Translations under genes and position numbers: made by a program
Notes under the pieces: generated by a model
Told to the model about the DNA's origin: nothing
Databases searched by the model: none
Seen by the model: only the letters and a program-made list of their open reading frames with translations
Assembly (NCBI GenBank): GCA_964017125.1
Contig: OZ024903.1
Span: 81,782,773-81,846,772, forward strand
From: Flabesymbios commensalis
Taxonomy: Eukaryota > Annelida > Polychaeta > Terebellida > Flabelligeridae
DNA: 64,000 nucleotides
Direction of reading: 5' to 3'
Shown: positions 37,688 to 49,200 of the stretch, piece after piece
Position numbering within the stretch: position 1 is the first letter of the stretch
How the letters are laid out: every line of letters starts with the position of its first letter

Positions 37688-40600
37688 ATGAGTGCAGGCA
37701 CAGCCAGTCAAGCTTTTTGTCCAATCTGCAAGGAGGATATCCAGGACCCAAGTGATAACTGGGTTGCAGTTCAATGGAAGGGGGCGAAGGGAATCAATGA
37801 AGCCAGTGTAAAGCGGAAGGACGATCTTGTAGTTGCAGCCAACACTAAGGTGCATAAAATCTGTCGTCAACAGTACATAAATGATAAAAACATTAAAAGC
37901 CATCTTGCAAAGAAAAGTAATGTTTCTGTGCCAGCAAAGAGAACCACAAGGCAATCAAGCGGAGGTTTTGACAGTGAAAATGATTGCATATTTTGTGGAT
38001 GTGAAATTGACCTGGACAAGGGACACTTTAGCTGGGTACGGACTGACAAATTTGTGGAGACAATTTTAGAAGTCTGTGAATCCCGCTCAGATCATTGGGG
38101 ACTTACTGTAAAAGGTCGTATTGAATACTATTTACGAGATTTACATGCAGCAGATGGACTTTATCATCATTCTTGTAGTGGAAATTTCCGGTCTTTAAAG
38201 TCTGTGCCTATAGAGTTCCAGAATGCCCCCGATGCAAAGCGCAGAAAGTCTGGTCGTCCTAAAGATGAGGATAAGCATGAAGCCTTTCAGAAAATGTGTG
38301 CTTACCTAGAACTGAACAATGAGGAACAACTAACTGTTACATCTTTGAGACTCATAATGAAAGGTTATCTTTGCAATCAAGATTCAGAAGAGTATGACAA
38401 TTACAGTTTGAAAGAGCATCTGAAAGAACACTTTAAGGACTCAATTCATTTTTGTGAAGGAGAAGGCTTGGAAAATATTGTTACGATGAGAGAACAAACA
38501 TCAGAAATTATGAGATTATACTACAAGCAAAAGTGTCAGGAAGGCGACGAAGAGTCCGAAAAACGCGCTATTATTGAAACTGCTGCTAGATTAATCAGAA
38601 GTGACATAAAATCTCAGGTTTCTACGGGGACAAATCAGTATCCAAGTAGTGATGATTTAAAACTTGATTCATCCCTATCGTTCATTCCGACTAGTCTGCG
38701 GACAGCACTGGAAACATTGTTCGTTGGGAAAGATACAAGACGCAAGGTTGCGGCAGTTGGTCATGCCATTATTCAGGCAGTTCGCCCACGAGCAGTCATT
38801 GCACCACTACAAATAGGACTTGCTGTGCAAATCCATCATCTATATCGTTCGAAGATCATTGTGGATACTCTTCATAAAATGGGATTCTGTTCATCGTACA
38901 CGGAAGTGATCAGATTTGAAAAAAATGCAGCAGATTGTGTGGAACCTGATGTCCTAGGTGGTGATGTAGATTTGCTGGATATGTCTGTCCTCTTTGCTGC
39001 TGATAATGTGGATCACAACATCATCACTATTGACGGCAAAGGGACATTTCACGGGATGGGTGTCATTGCCGCTGTCACCCCTGGAAAACAGACAAACCAT
39101 CTTATTCCGCGAAGACAGATCTCAGAGCTGAAAACTGAAAACAAAACAAAAATTCCTATCTTGGAGTACAGGTTTGCAAAGCATGCTTGTCATGAGGTAT
39201 TCTTCGAGGACCTCCCGATATTTTTTGACAGTGACAACAGGATCGATATTATGTGGGAAGTCTCCCTTGGCTTCAAAGAGGCAACACCGAATTGGCAGGG
39301 GATGATGCATATATTGCATCAGGGGAGCCAGCATCCTGGACAGTCATCAGTCAAATTCTTGCCTATGATCAATATGTATTCTGGAGACAAATCGTGCATT
39401 GTGTCTACATTAGACTTTATTTGCCACCTTGCCACGAAGCACAATCTTCCCACCATTGTAACTTTTGACCAGCCCTTGTATTGGAAGGCTGCTGAAATCA
39501 TCATTGATGCACCACAAAATAGTCACTTGAAAGGTATTGTTCAGATGTTGGGGTGTTTCCATACACTCATGAACTTGCTGGGAGCCATAGGAACACTCAT
39601 GGAAGGGACCGGTCTCAAAAACATACTTGAGACTGTCTATGGAGAAAATGCAGTTGTGTATATGATGACGGGGAAAGCTGTTCATAGGGCTTTGCGCGGC
39701 CATCTTCTTGTTGACAAGTGCCTATATAGCCACCTTATAACGGAAATGGTCAAGGACGACCCCGAGATTGAGACACTGCTGGATCAAGCTAAGGAGTTGT
39801 AGTCTTCCCTTCTTAATGGAGAGAATACTCTTACAGATGCTGCTTGTTCTGAGGCTTTGATCAAACTCGAGACAGTAATGGAGAAGACGAAATCGAAACT
39901 TGCTCAGACCTCAAAGACCAGCCAGTTGTGGGTGAATTATCAGCGTATGGTTGGCATGGTCAGAATGTTGATCAAGGCGGATCGTACAGGAGCCTGGTTG
40001 ATGCATTTGCAGGCAGTGTCTAATTGCCTAACTGTCTTTGCTGCAGCTGGACACTTCAATTACCTGCGATCAGCTCATTACTACCTGCAGCAAATGAAGA
40101 ACCTGGAGGAAAAACACCCAGATGTTTATCAAAAGTTTCTCGATGGGTTTCACGTTATTCGCAGGAGCAATCAGTGCTGGGCGGGGCTTAGTAGTGATCT
40201 TGTCATCGAACAAACTCTGATGAGGTCTCTAAAGAGCACTGGGGGGCTAACTCGTGGCAGTGGGATGACCGAGGACATGCGAAACCTCTAGACTTTATCT
40301 GCACCTGCAACATCTGAGTACAACATTGCAATGCAGGATTTCACAAACCTAACCTTTACTACAAGTGCACAACACAAAGACTCAACTGAAGCACGCATCA
40401 AAAAAGATGCATCTGATCTCGAGAAAATTCGGACAAAGCTTGAAGCCTGCTCACCCTTCACATCTGATCCTACTCTGAGAAACATTGTCAACGGCATAGT
40501 GGCAGGGCCAGATGTGAATGTACAAGACTTTGAATTGGTTGGGAACAAAAAAAATTGAAGATATACTCGGAAAGTCTGCGTTTACTTACAAATTCAAGCG

Positions 40601-42083
40601 TAAAGACAGAGCCCGAACACTTGGAAATATCTCAGCTGTAAAGATTGCTCCTGATCGTACCATTGATCCTGCCCTTCTCTTCCAGCGTTTCCTTCTTGTT
40701 TCAAGGTCAGGAGATCTTTCCCTTGAAGCGGTTTTAACATATGAACTTAGCCCCTACCCTCCAGCTCTCTTTGAGACCAGGAACATCCTTCGTAAAGCAG
40801 ACAAACCTCAGCTTGCTCAGGCAATTCGAGACTATGTGGCGAATTTATCAAGTAATGCTGTGATGAACTCTATTCCCGAAACAGATTGTTACGTGCTTGA
40901 TGGTGGCTCTTTGATCCATCGTTTACCATGGAAAAAAGGTGACTCATATAGTGCAATAGCTGAGTCTTATGCAGACTTCACTGTGAGACATTATGGACAA
41001 GCGAGAGTGGTTTTCGATGGCTATGGTGAAGGTCCCTCGATAAAAGACAATACACATCAGAGACGAGGAAAAAACCTACACCCTATTGTTATTTTCACTG
41101 CAGAAACAGAGTTTTCCGGCAAAAAGGAGGACTTTTTGTCTCGTGACAAAAACAAGGCAGATATAATTGCTCTCATCAGTGCGGCACTAACTAAAAGGGG
41201 ATGCCAAGTTACTCAGTCACCAGGGGATGCGGACGTTGATATTGTTAAGGCAGCTGTTGAAAGATCGCATCATTTCACCACAACGTTGGTCGGTGAAGAT
41301 ACGGATTTGCTGATCTTGCTCCTCCATTATTCCAGAACAGACAATGAGGTCATTTATTTCCGTTCTGATGCAAACAAGCAGTTAAAAGAACGCAAAGTGT
41401 ATAATATTACCCTGTTGAAAGAAACTTTAGGAAAAGATTTGTGCGATGAGTTGCTCTTCATACATGCCTACTCAGGATGTGATTCTACTTCGAGGATTTT
41501 CGGCATTGGTAAAAAGTCAGCATTCCAGAAATTAGTCAAATCTGATCCTGTCATGAAGTCCTGTGCTAGTGCATTCATCCTTCCAAACAAATCTCAAGAG
41601 GACATATCATATCTTGGAGAAAACCTGATGGTTGATCTATTTGGTGGCAAATCTAATGAAACGCTATCATCACTGCGCCATGTCATTTTTACCAAAAAAG
41701 TGGCCAATGCTCAAGCTTTTGTCACTTCTGAACGGCTTCCCCCAACATCACCTGCAACAAGATTCCATAGCCAACGTGTTTACTTTCAAATTATGGTGTG
41801 AATGGGGATGGCAAATGAAATGAACCCGACTGAATGGGGATGGAAACAGGAAAACGATGAGTTAATTCCAATTATGACCGAAAACAATGCTGCACCTGAG
41901 GAACTCTTGAAAATTATTCATTGCAACTGTTCTCGGGGATGCAAATCCTCTCGATGTGGCTGTAGACGCTATGAACTCCCCTGCACTGCTGCATGTGGCC
42001 CTTGCCAAACTGAAAACTGTGACAATCCAAACAACACTCAAGAGGTCGAATCTGAGGAGGATGATGATGATACTCAAAACTGA
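37688..42083 (+). pseudogene. Academ-like transposase with XPG/FEN-like nuclease and CXC domain
   Basis: The ATG at 37688 opens a frame that runs almost the length of the element. N-terminal Cys pairs (CPIC at residue 11; CIFCGC near 100) look zinc-binding. The DDE-type core has ADNVDH (Asp at about 439/442), VTFDQPLYWKAAE (Asp about 594), LGCFHTLMNLLGAIG, and later VIEQTLMRSLKSTGG, with a candidate Glu. Downstream are nuclease motifs SPGDADVDIV (41219-41248), GEDTDLLILL (about 41292) and SGCDSTSRIFGIGKKSA (about 41472), matching the acidic and helix-turn-helix blocks of XPG/FEN-type PIN nucleases. The C-terminus (41922-42030) is a tesmin/TSO1-like CXC domain. Breaks: TAG at 39800, TAG at 40289, one shift in an A run near 40549, TGA at 41799. 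All three stops sit where Trp (TGG) is plausible. Confidence 0.75.
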
Positions 42084-42150
42084 ATGTTATGAAACTTTTT
42101 TCTTTGTGTTTGTGCATATTTTTAAAATGATTTAACATCTCAGTGATATC

Positions 42151-42156
42151 AATAAA
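42151..42156 (+). terminator. Polyadenylation signal of the Academ-like gene
   Basis: AATAAA lies about 70 bases after the stop of the transposase frame and before the right terminal inverted repeat, a usual arrangement for a transposon-encoded mRNA. Confidence 0.55.
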
Positions 42157-42222
42157 CCTGAATTTTAGTAATATCTGATTTTGTGTGTTATATAAATGAC
42201 CAACATCATTTCTTATGAGCTC

Positions 42223-42475
42223 AACGTGTTCCTTGCCCCCAAAAACATGGATATAGACATCAAAATCATTAAATTCGAGCTGATAGTTACCTAGTTATGA
42301 TCATTAAGAGGTTTTGGCGGCCATCTTGGGCGCCATCTTGAAAAAATCATTTTTCCGGGATTCCAACTTTGGTAAACTTTTAGTATGTTATAAAGTACAC
42401 TTACCCCTACTGGAATCAGTTGAGAAACCTTTTGTAGCAATTTTTTGGGGGTGAAACTGTATTTTGACCTGACTA
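42223..42475 (-). repeat. Right terminal inverted repeat of the Academ-like element
   Basis: Inverted partner of 37284-37547, ending TTGACCTGACTA next to the TGT duplication. Small differences from the left copy indicate some age. Confidence 0.8.
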
Positions 42476-42908
42476 TGTGCCGTCTGGGCCAGTGGCAGAC
42501 GAGTGACATTATTACTCTTTTAGACAATTAGGCCTATAGTAACTGAGTAGGCCTACCCGGTAGTAGGTTAGGCCGAAACCCCCCTTGGGTTAGTGATCCC
42601 ACCCCTTTTCTAGACTACTTTATACATTTTCAAAATAAATATAATAATTTGATTTAAATTTGTATTTGAGTTCCCTGGGTGTCATCCCTCAGGAATTTTT
42701 TCTGACTTGAATTTTGTCACTTAGATTTGGTTGTTTTGGTGGTATGAAATATTTTCACTTTCTTTGCCAACAAAGGAATATTCCCGTTTCGGTCCAGATC
42801 CAACCACCCCCCAACCCCCTCACGGCACAAACCATGCTGCTGATCTGATATAAGCATTAAAAGCATAAACTGATATTTATTATAAACATTTGTACAATAC
42901 CGGTACAT

Positions 42909-42950
42909 GCTTCTGATTGGTCGAGATGGCCATCTCGACCAATCAGAAGC
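42909..42950. repeat. Perfect 42-bp palindrome
   Basis: Two 21-base arms meet with no spacer; the right arm is CCATCTCGACCAATCAGAAG plus C. The right arm and the following CTACGATATATCGTAACTTG recur at about 44797-44842 just before the gene C exon. Confidence 0.8.
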
Positions 42951-43152
42951 CTACGATATATCGTAACTTGTACGAGAAAACACCCCGAATTATTTTCTAA
43001 AACGTTGGGCCTTCTAAGACGAAAAAATACCTTTGGTCACAGGTTGGTGTTTGGCACATTTCTTGAAAAGTCGATAGTGGGCCACCATAGGACAATACAA
43101 TAGCGGGAAAAGGGATAACGTTTAAATAAGTACATTTTATATTTATTTTATT

Positions 43153-43348
43153 TTAACCCTTTAACCGCCAAATTATTCTGACGCGATCCACAACTTCAAG
43201 TGAGTGAAAATTATTCAGATTCGACAAACCGGAGGTCAACTGTTTTCAAATATTGGTGATTTATGTCACATGTTTAAAAGGCGGTACTTTACGTGCTAAT
43301 AAAAAATAAAAACCCGAATATATGCGGCACGGGCGGTTAAAGGGTTAA
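43153..43348. mobile_element. TTAA-flanked MITE (CCCTTTAACCGCC type)
   Basis: TTAA at both ends, CCCTTTAACCGCC inward from the left and GGCGGTTAAAGGG on the right. The interior is shared with 26553-26798. Confidence 0.8.
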
Positions 43349-43539
43349 CTATTAATGTTTTCCAATAATACTTAACACTGTTGTAATCGTGTGGTAGCTA
43401 CACTGACAATTTCCGACATTTGGGTCAGTAACCTATTAGACCATTTGAAATAATGTTCAGTTAGTATAGGTGCTGTCAAATAAATTACACTTTTTACAGT
43501 CGGCTGCCTCAAGTTTTTGGTTTTTGGAATTGCGCAATT

Positions 43540-44370
43540 TCGGTGGCGGGGTGCGGGCAAGTTGCCAAGACGGGGGGAGGTAATTAACCCGAAAATAATC
43601 AATTACTCCGTGCCACATCGTCATTTGGCTTGACGTAGAATGGCTAGTTAGCAAAATCTCACCCTCCACATGTTACGGGTTTGCAAGCAATGCCTATCTG
43701 AACCGTACGACCGAGCGTCATATGTGACACGCGATCGATTTAACCCCTATTACCGCCCTCGAAATATTTTTTAATTGACTTCACCTAACTTACTGACCTT
43801 TTATGAAGCCACTCAGCTTATTTTGCAGTTATTTATCGTGTGAGAGCATTTTTGAAACACCTCCCGAAAAATAAATCGGCCATTTTAACCATTTGTGACG
43901 ATGTGAGTATCTTACGTTTCAGATACATGCTGCGTTCTAACCCGGAACGTAGTGGAAATGAAATAAATCGGGCTTTTAGGCCACCTTTGTGCACATATAG
44001 GCTAAACTGGGCCAGGAGAACCTCCTGAGGATGGTGAGATGATTGAGATGACACTGTCCTCGAGACACAGGATTCGAAATTCGAGCCCTGGCGGTCTAAG
44101 GCCGAGCACGCTACCTTTCGGTCACGGAGGCTCCCCACAATACTAACTTTCACACGTGGATTGGGAAGAAACAAATTTGTTTCTTTTAAACCGCCGAGAC
44201 TGGGAACGGAACCCCGGTGAAAGACAGCGGTGCTAATCACTACCCTAGGGCCCCCGCCCCGGAACGTAGTGGAGGGCGAGATCCTTATAACTAAGAATGG
44301 CCAGACTGTGACGACACATCATGCCAACGACGGCTCAATGTTTGGGTCGAAGACTTTGCCGCTGGCCTAG
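43540..44370 (+). other. Duplicated upstream region of gene C
   Basis: 43540-43640 matches, inverted, 28612-28715 upstream of gene A (shared words GGTAATTAACC, AATTACTCCGTGCCAC, TCATTTGRCTTGACGTAGA). 44305-44370 continues the same homology (TGACGACACAYYATGCCA, GGCTCAATG). Between them a SINE has inserted. This shows that the gene was duplicated with its 5' flank, in opposite orientation. Confidence 0.65.
43955..44260 (-). mobile_element. Full-length dimeric tRNA-type SINE
   Basis: On the minus strand: an outer tRNA-like unit (GGGTAGTGATTAGCACC, then GGGGTTCCGTTCCC as B box), a linker, a second tRNA-like unit (CCGTGACCGAAAGGTAGC, GGCTCGAATTTCGAATCC), the family body and an AAATGAAATAAAT-type tail on the plus side. 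A 15-bp direct repeat, CCCGGAACGTAGTGG, flanks it (about 43940-43954 and 44261-44275). It is the best-preserved copy of the family and a recent insertion. Confidence 0.85.
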
Positions 44371-44874
44371 ACCGGGTTTCTGTCTTTGGGTCGGTATGAC
44401 TGATGTTCCAAAGCAACTGCCTATTTTTATTCATTTCATTCAATTGACAGCACGGATCAAAATTTCGCTACATTGGCAAGCTAGACCCGACAAAATTAGC
44501 AATTTGTGCTTTATATAAGATCTGTAGCTCTCCATTTTATAAAGATCGGTCACTATTCTTTTGTGAAAGATGTCAGATTTTGACGTCTAAAATCTATCCC
44601 GGTGCGGTTAGGGTTAATGTTGAACTGAAGAGTTGTGAAACATGTCACTCAGTCACATTGTTTTATTGCTTGTACGTCCCCTAGCAACCAAAGCGTTGTA
44701 TGTGCCGATCTCACATCACTTATACGACACTTTGTCTGCTAGGAGATGATTTGTGGATATCTAATTGAGAATCATTGCCGTTGTGTCATGTCGTGGCATC
44801 TCGACCAATCAGAAGCCTACGATATATCGTAACTTGTACGAGAATACGGGCCTTGAGGTTCAACTTGTGTACAG

Positions 44875-45036
44875 ATAGCTGTACAAACCTGGTCGACGGC
44901 GATTACCAACATTGTAGGAGCTGTACAGTCTTAACCTGTTCAAACGGAAGAAGGATAAAAACGACACGTTGTCCAGATGGAACTGAATGTGATGATGATC
45001 AGAAGATGTGTGATGCCTCCCCGTCACCTACATGCA
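44875..45036 (+). CDS. CBM14 chitin-binding exon of gene C (probably degenerate)
   Basis: The exon opens after TTGTGTACAG and closes at TGCA|GTAAGT, both phase 1 as in gene A. It encodes LVDGDYQHC, RCPDGTEC and SPSPTC, so the CBM14 cysteine frame is present. The aromatic residues usual in the fold are lost: A's CTGYISC is here CTVLTC, one residue shorter, and A's GTYWNDD is GTECDDD with an extra Cys. No signal-peptide exon was found; a repeat (44797-44842) abuts the exon and may have replaced earlier exon sequence, since A's and B's equivalents are 195 bp and this is 162 bp. Chitin binding is doubtful. DNA 3' of it (46060-46200) matches intron 2 of gene A inverted. Confidence 0.6.
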
Positions 45037-45055
45037 GTAAGTCATGCCCTGCATC

Positions 45056-45209
45056 AAGCGCGGATCCAGAGGGGGGGGGGGGGCGCAGGGGGTGCACGCC
45101 CACCCCTTTTTTGTGCCAAATTCTTTGTAAAAATCCCCTAAATTGGCAACAAAATCTTTGGGGCGAGCCCCCTGTGCTCCTCCTTCTTCAAATCCTGGAT
45201 CCGCCCCTG
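45056..45209. mobile_element. hAT-like MITE
   Basis: The ends are short inverted repeats, GCGGATCCAG on the left and CTGGATCCGCCCCTG on the right. Flanks CTGCATCA and GTGCATGA are an imperfect 8-bp duplication, the hAT size. A G run is near the left end. It sits directly after the gene C exon donor. Confidence 0.55.
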
Positions 45210-45219
45210 TGCATGATCC

Positions 45220-45324
45220 CAGTAAACACAATACGTTGAATCGATGTTGTTTTAATGTTGGCCCATCGTCGTGTACGATGTGCCAACATTAAAACAACAT
45301 TGGTTCAACGTATTGTTTTTGCTG
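45220..45324. mobile_element. CAGTAAACACAATACG hairpin MITE
   Basis: The element folds back almost along its whole length: left CAGTAAACACAATACGTTGA and AATGTTGGCCCATCG, right their approximate complements ending TGTTTTTGCTG. It belongs with 62477-62586 and many partial copies in this window. Confidence 0.75.
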
Positions 45325-45787
45325 AGATACAACATGCTCAACAATTCCTAGAAAACACGTCACAGTGACGCAATACTGGTTTGATGTTGGGCCACAACAA
45401 CACCACCACCCCCCCCCCCCCCTCCACATTATACACAAAGGTGGACAACAGAAAGAGTTGAGTAGCAGACGACAAACTCAATACTGCGTGTATATTTGAT
45501 CGTCGTTCGAATTCTAACAAGTCGCTATGACGACAGATTAAATTAATTCGCACACAATATATATATTTTTAAATTATACCAGAAACAAGTCCACTCTGAT
45601 ATTATCTAACGTATTTGAAATGCCAACCTTGTATCTGGCCATTACCAAATTATCAGTTGGTTGACTCCGAACGTACGTCATAGGTCAATGAAGTTGATTG
45701 GACAATCTGTATTGTGTGTGTTTGCTTTGTTCCGAATTTACGCGTACATCACATCATCTATTCCAATAATATTTTATTGTATATATA

Positions 45788-46019
45788 TTAACCCTTTGAC
45801 TTCCAGGCCGGAGTGCATGCCAGGATCCAGATATACTGGTGTAGGAGTTCTATTTTTCGTCATTTGAAGCTGGAATTGCTAACGCAATTTCCAGCTTCAA
45901 ATGACGAAAAATACATAAATGTAGTATATATTTGACGAAAATTTGTGTCATTTTATGGTTACGCTTATTGACGAATGACGACGGAAATTTCCGTCATGTA
46001 TGGTAGTGAAAAGGTTTAA
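45788..46019. mobile_element. TTAA-flanked MITE with central hairpin, copy 2
   Basis: Near-identical to 35198-35428, including the CCCTTTGACTTCCAGGCCGG start and the central fold-back. It lies in the presumed intron after the gene C exon. Confidence 0.8.
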
Positions 46020-46059
46020 AGACGCAATGCCAGCACAATGTGAAATAATATTACTAGTT

Positions 46060-46200
46060 GTTTTTGTCAACTCGTATATTGCCATGTATACACAACTCGC
46101 ATTATACAACACATTATGTACAGTATACCACCAATCTACACAGTCTTAGACCGTGGATTCCAGGAACTAACGTTACACCCACCGTCGTTAAAGAATCATT
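46060..46200 (+). other. Gene C intron segment homologous to gene A intron 2
   Basis: Words such as TTGCCATGTAWACACAACT, ATTATACAACAC and AGACCGTGGATTCCA match the minus strand of 27355-27480. This extends the gene A/gene C inverted duplication past the chitin-binding exon. Confidence 0.65.
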
Positions 46201-49200
46201 CAACTGCAAAACGCGCATGCCTGGGACTGTCAAGTGTAGGCCAACAGTAGCCTATCGAATACAGATTGACGGCATTAATATAGCCACTGAACTGATTAGT
46301 CTGGAAGCCAAATTGAGAAAAGACGCTTATAATTTAAGGTTTTCGTGTGCATGAAGTATATATTTACATATTTGCTATCAACGGAAAGGTAAAGATCACA
46401 AGAATACGAATCTGCCTGTTGTAGAATTTTAAAATGTGCCTTTTCAACTGAATTTGCCTCTTAAAGCTACCCATAATGCTTTTCTTCATAATTGTTCATT
46501 TTACCTTGTTACATTTCAACCCTAATCTAAATTTGTATAGCGTGGTATAGGCCTATATAAATATAAATTCCCAAATTTTGTTCCATTTACATAAATAAAC
46601 CTACTGGCTATTATTCTTGTAACAAATAGAATGTTTTTCTGTGACGGTAACCATGGTAACGCAGCCCCTAGAAACCATTCCTCAAACTACTGATGGCAAC
46701 AATTTCTAAACATGATAAAAACAGTGTAAAACTTTTTTATCTGATTTTTTATAAGGTTAATTTTGCCAGTTTTGAGCTTATGAAAAAACTATCGATCAAC
46801 GACTGTGGTCACGTGATATTTTCTATGTGAGAAGAGAATTACTACAGATACAACCATTCAAAACTGAGCTAAAACAACGAAATTGCTATAATTGTTATAT
46901 GACTATCGTCTAGTGATTAAAATGTATTACAGCTCATTTGACTAATCCTTCTGCCAGCAAGACCATACATGAGTGTGGAAATTAATGAAGAGAGGTGTAT
47001 AAACCTATGTAACTGGAAAAATGTTTTCAATGTACAAACACTGTCACACAGAGGTCAATCAAGTTCATATTATCGGAAGCAATAAATTGAACATTTTTTG
47101 AGAATTGCTGTTAAGATTCAGATTGCGTTGAACTAAAATACAAAATAAAGGTTTTATTTGCACGCCATGACATCGTACTACATGTGTATGCTACTTGGCT
47201 GGATAGACATGCAGTGCGCCAGCTCAATTTGACACTGATGTGACCTTGATATGACCTTGACTTATACTTATATAGAGAGAGTCCCTGTTGTGCCAGTTTA
47301 AATTTACTAGTTAATTGTTTGTGTCTACAATGCCCATTATTAACGTTATAGTGAGGTTGGTCATATCAGTGAAATGAGATCGAAGAAAGTTTTGAAGTCC
47401 AAATTGAGTTAGTGACGGATTTGAAAAATTTGAGACATACCCAGCAATAAAATATTTGGGTTACAATTTTTTTTCTCCGGGTAGGTTAATTTCATGGTCA
47501 TGTGTTTTTATCAAGGTCAGATTTCTAAAATGTCTGAAATTTATATTTATTGAAAAACCTTATTTTTCCATATCTCGGGAACTACTATATTGATTGTAAT
47601 GCTTTTGGCACCCAACGATTTTTTGTGGGGAGGGGGGGGGGTGCTGATGAAATGGCAAATGCTTCCAGAATGATTAAAGGTCAAGGTCATGTGTTTGCTA
47701 TCAAGGTCAGCGCTCTAAAATTTCCACAAATCCTGAGAATTTTTTTTTTTTCATATCTCATTGATATGGATTTTAGTGTTTTTGAGTGCCTTTCATGGGT
47801 TTTTTTCAGGGTGCGTAATAAATTACAAACATAACATTGCAATGAAAAACTCTCAAGGTCAGGCCCACTCCAGGTCAAAGTTATTTGAAGGTCAAACAAT
47901 CTAAAACTTGTGCAGACTGTATATTTTGCATGATGATTTTTTGGCATTCATTCAATCGCATTCATTCCTATCTACATCACTCTGTTACGATAAAAATCAC
48001 AGACAGCTTCGCCCGACGTACACTAAAGCTCCTTGCGATTGATCCGTAGCTAGTTTGTCTGCAACTGGACTGCGACGGACTCCGAGCAGTCTCACACCAG
48101 TCACATAAGGTTGGTCGCAGTTCATATCTTATTGCTACCCTTCTCATAATTGTCGGCGACAGCGTTGTGATCGGCTGCGAGCTGTCGCCGGGTGATTGAA
48201 GACGAAAAATCGGCACGTCATAGCACGTGACTCAGATGCACCTATATATATCGTCGCTGTCCAGATAATATTGCGTATGCATGTAGAATTTCGAAGTTTG
48301 GAGCTAATTGAGACAACATGTTTATTTTTGCCATAACAACCCAGCCTCGTTCCCAGGGCCAAACAAGCACAGCTTGTTGGCCCTGGTTTACAGCTTTGAA
48401 AATCAGTTCTCTGCTTCCTGATAGGGCCTACAAAACAATAGTCTGGTGACCCACACGTGACCCTGAAAACTATGTCAAGTTTGAGTTTACATAATATGTT
48501 TGTTATCATAGGCTTAGTATTGCTGATGAATGAGAATTTAACAACCGATAGGTCGTATCCATCGGTTATTTGATGTGAAATAGGCTTTTTCAACATCAAA
48601 TTTGATATATATAAATTGTCATATTTTTTGTGAATAATCATCAGAAAAATATAAATAAATTGTGATTTTATATGTTTTCAGATTTGCTGAATCTATTGGT
48701 AACATATTTTTTTTCTTAGCGCCCATAATATGGGAAAATCTAAGAGTCATACATGTTTGGTGTGCTGCTCTATGACCAAACCTATACAGAAATCGGTTTT
48801 TATTCTACTAGAAACTATATTTTCAGTATGCCTACTAAAGGCAGGTCGGTCTACGCCATACCACCCACGAAAGCAACACTATTGCGACGAAAAATTCTGC
48901 ACTATTAATTTTATCGTATCACCTTATATCGCTTTTCTTTTTATCACCTGGAGAGGTAGGTGTAATAATATGTGCGCAAAGCAAGACAACAACAAAAGTT
49001 CGCTAGGAGTCAAATGTCCAGGCGCCTGATCAACCGAGATCAGTCTTTGAGCTGCCAGCAGCCTGCTAGAGGTGATCACGAGGGGGCATGGACTGACCCC
49101 TCTGAGATATTCTGTGATTGACCTTGAATATTTGAACCATCATAATTAAAATACCATCTATTAACTACCATCCGTGTCCGCCATGATGCCACCCAAAGTT

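Larger units (their letters stand above)
37284..42475 (+). mobile_element. Academ-like (AcademX-type) DNA transposon, nearly complete
   Basis: Terminal inverted repeats of about 260 bp (37284-37547 and 42223-42475) start TAGTCAGGTCAA on both sides. They contain CCCCCAAAAAATTGCTAC, a GATGGCCGCC word and TTTTTGGGGGCAAGGAACA. A 3-bp TGT flanks the element (37281-37283, 42476-42478), as expected for the 3-4-bp duplications of the Academ superfamily. The interior is filled by one long, lightly broken plus-strand reading frame and a downstream AATAAA (42151). The transposase-plus-XPG-like-nuclease layout is the basis of the Academ call, made from memory of the family. Confidence 0.75.

Noticed and set aside
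37688-42083. Domesticated host gene instead of a transposon
   Set aside because: Matching terminal inverted repeats, a 3-bp duplication tight to both ends and several inactivating changes argue for a decaying transposon copy.
48144-48641. 165-codon minus frame as a gene
   Set aside because: It runs through two fold-back repeats and has no recognisable domain or splice context.
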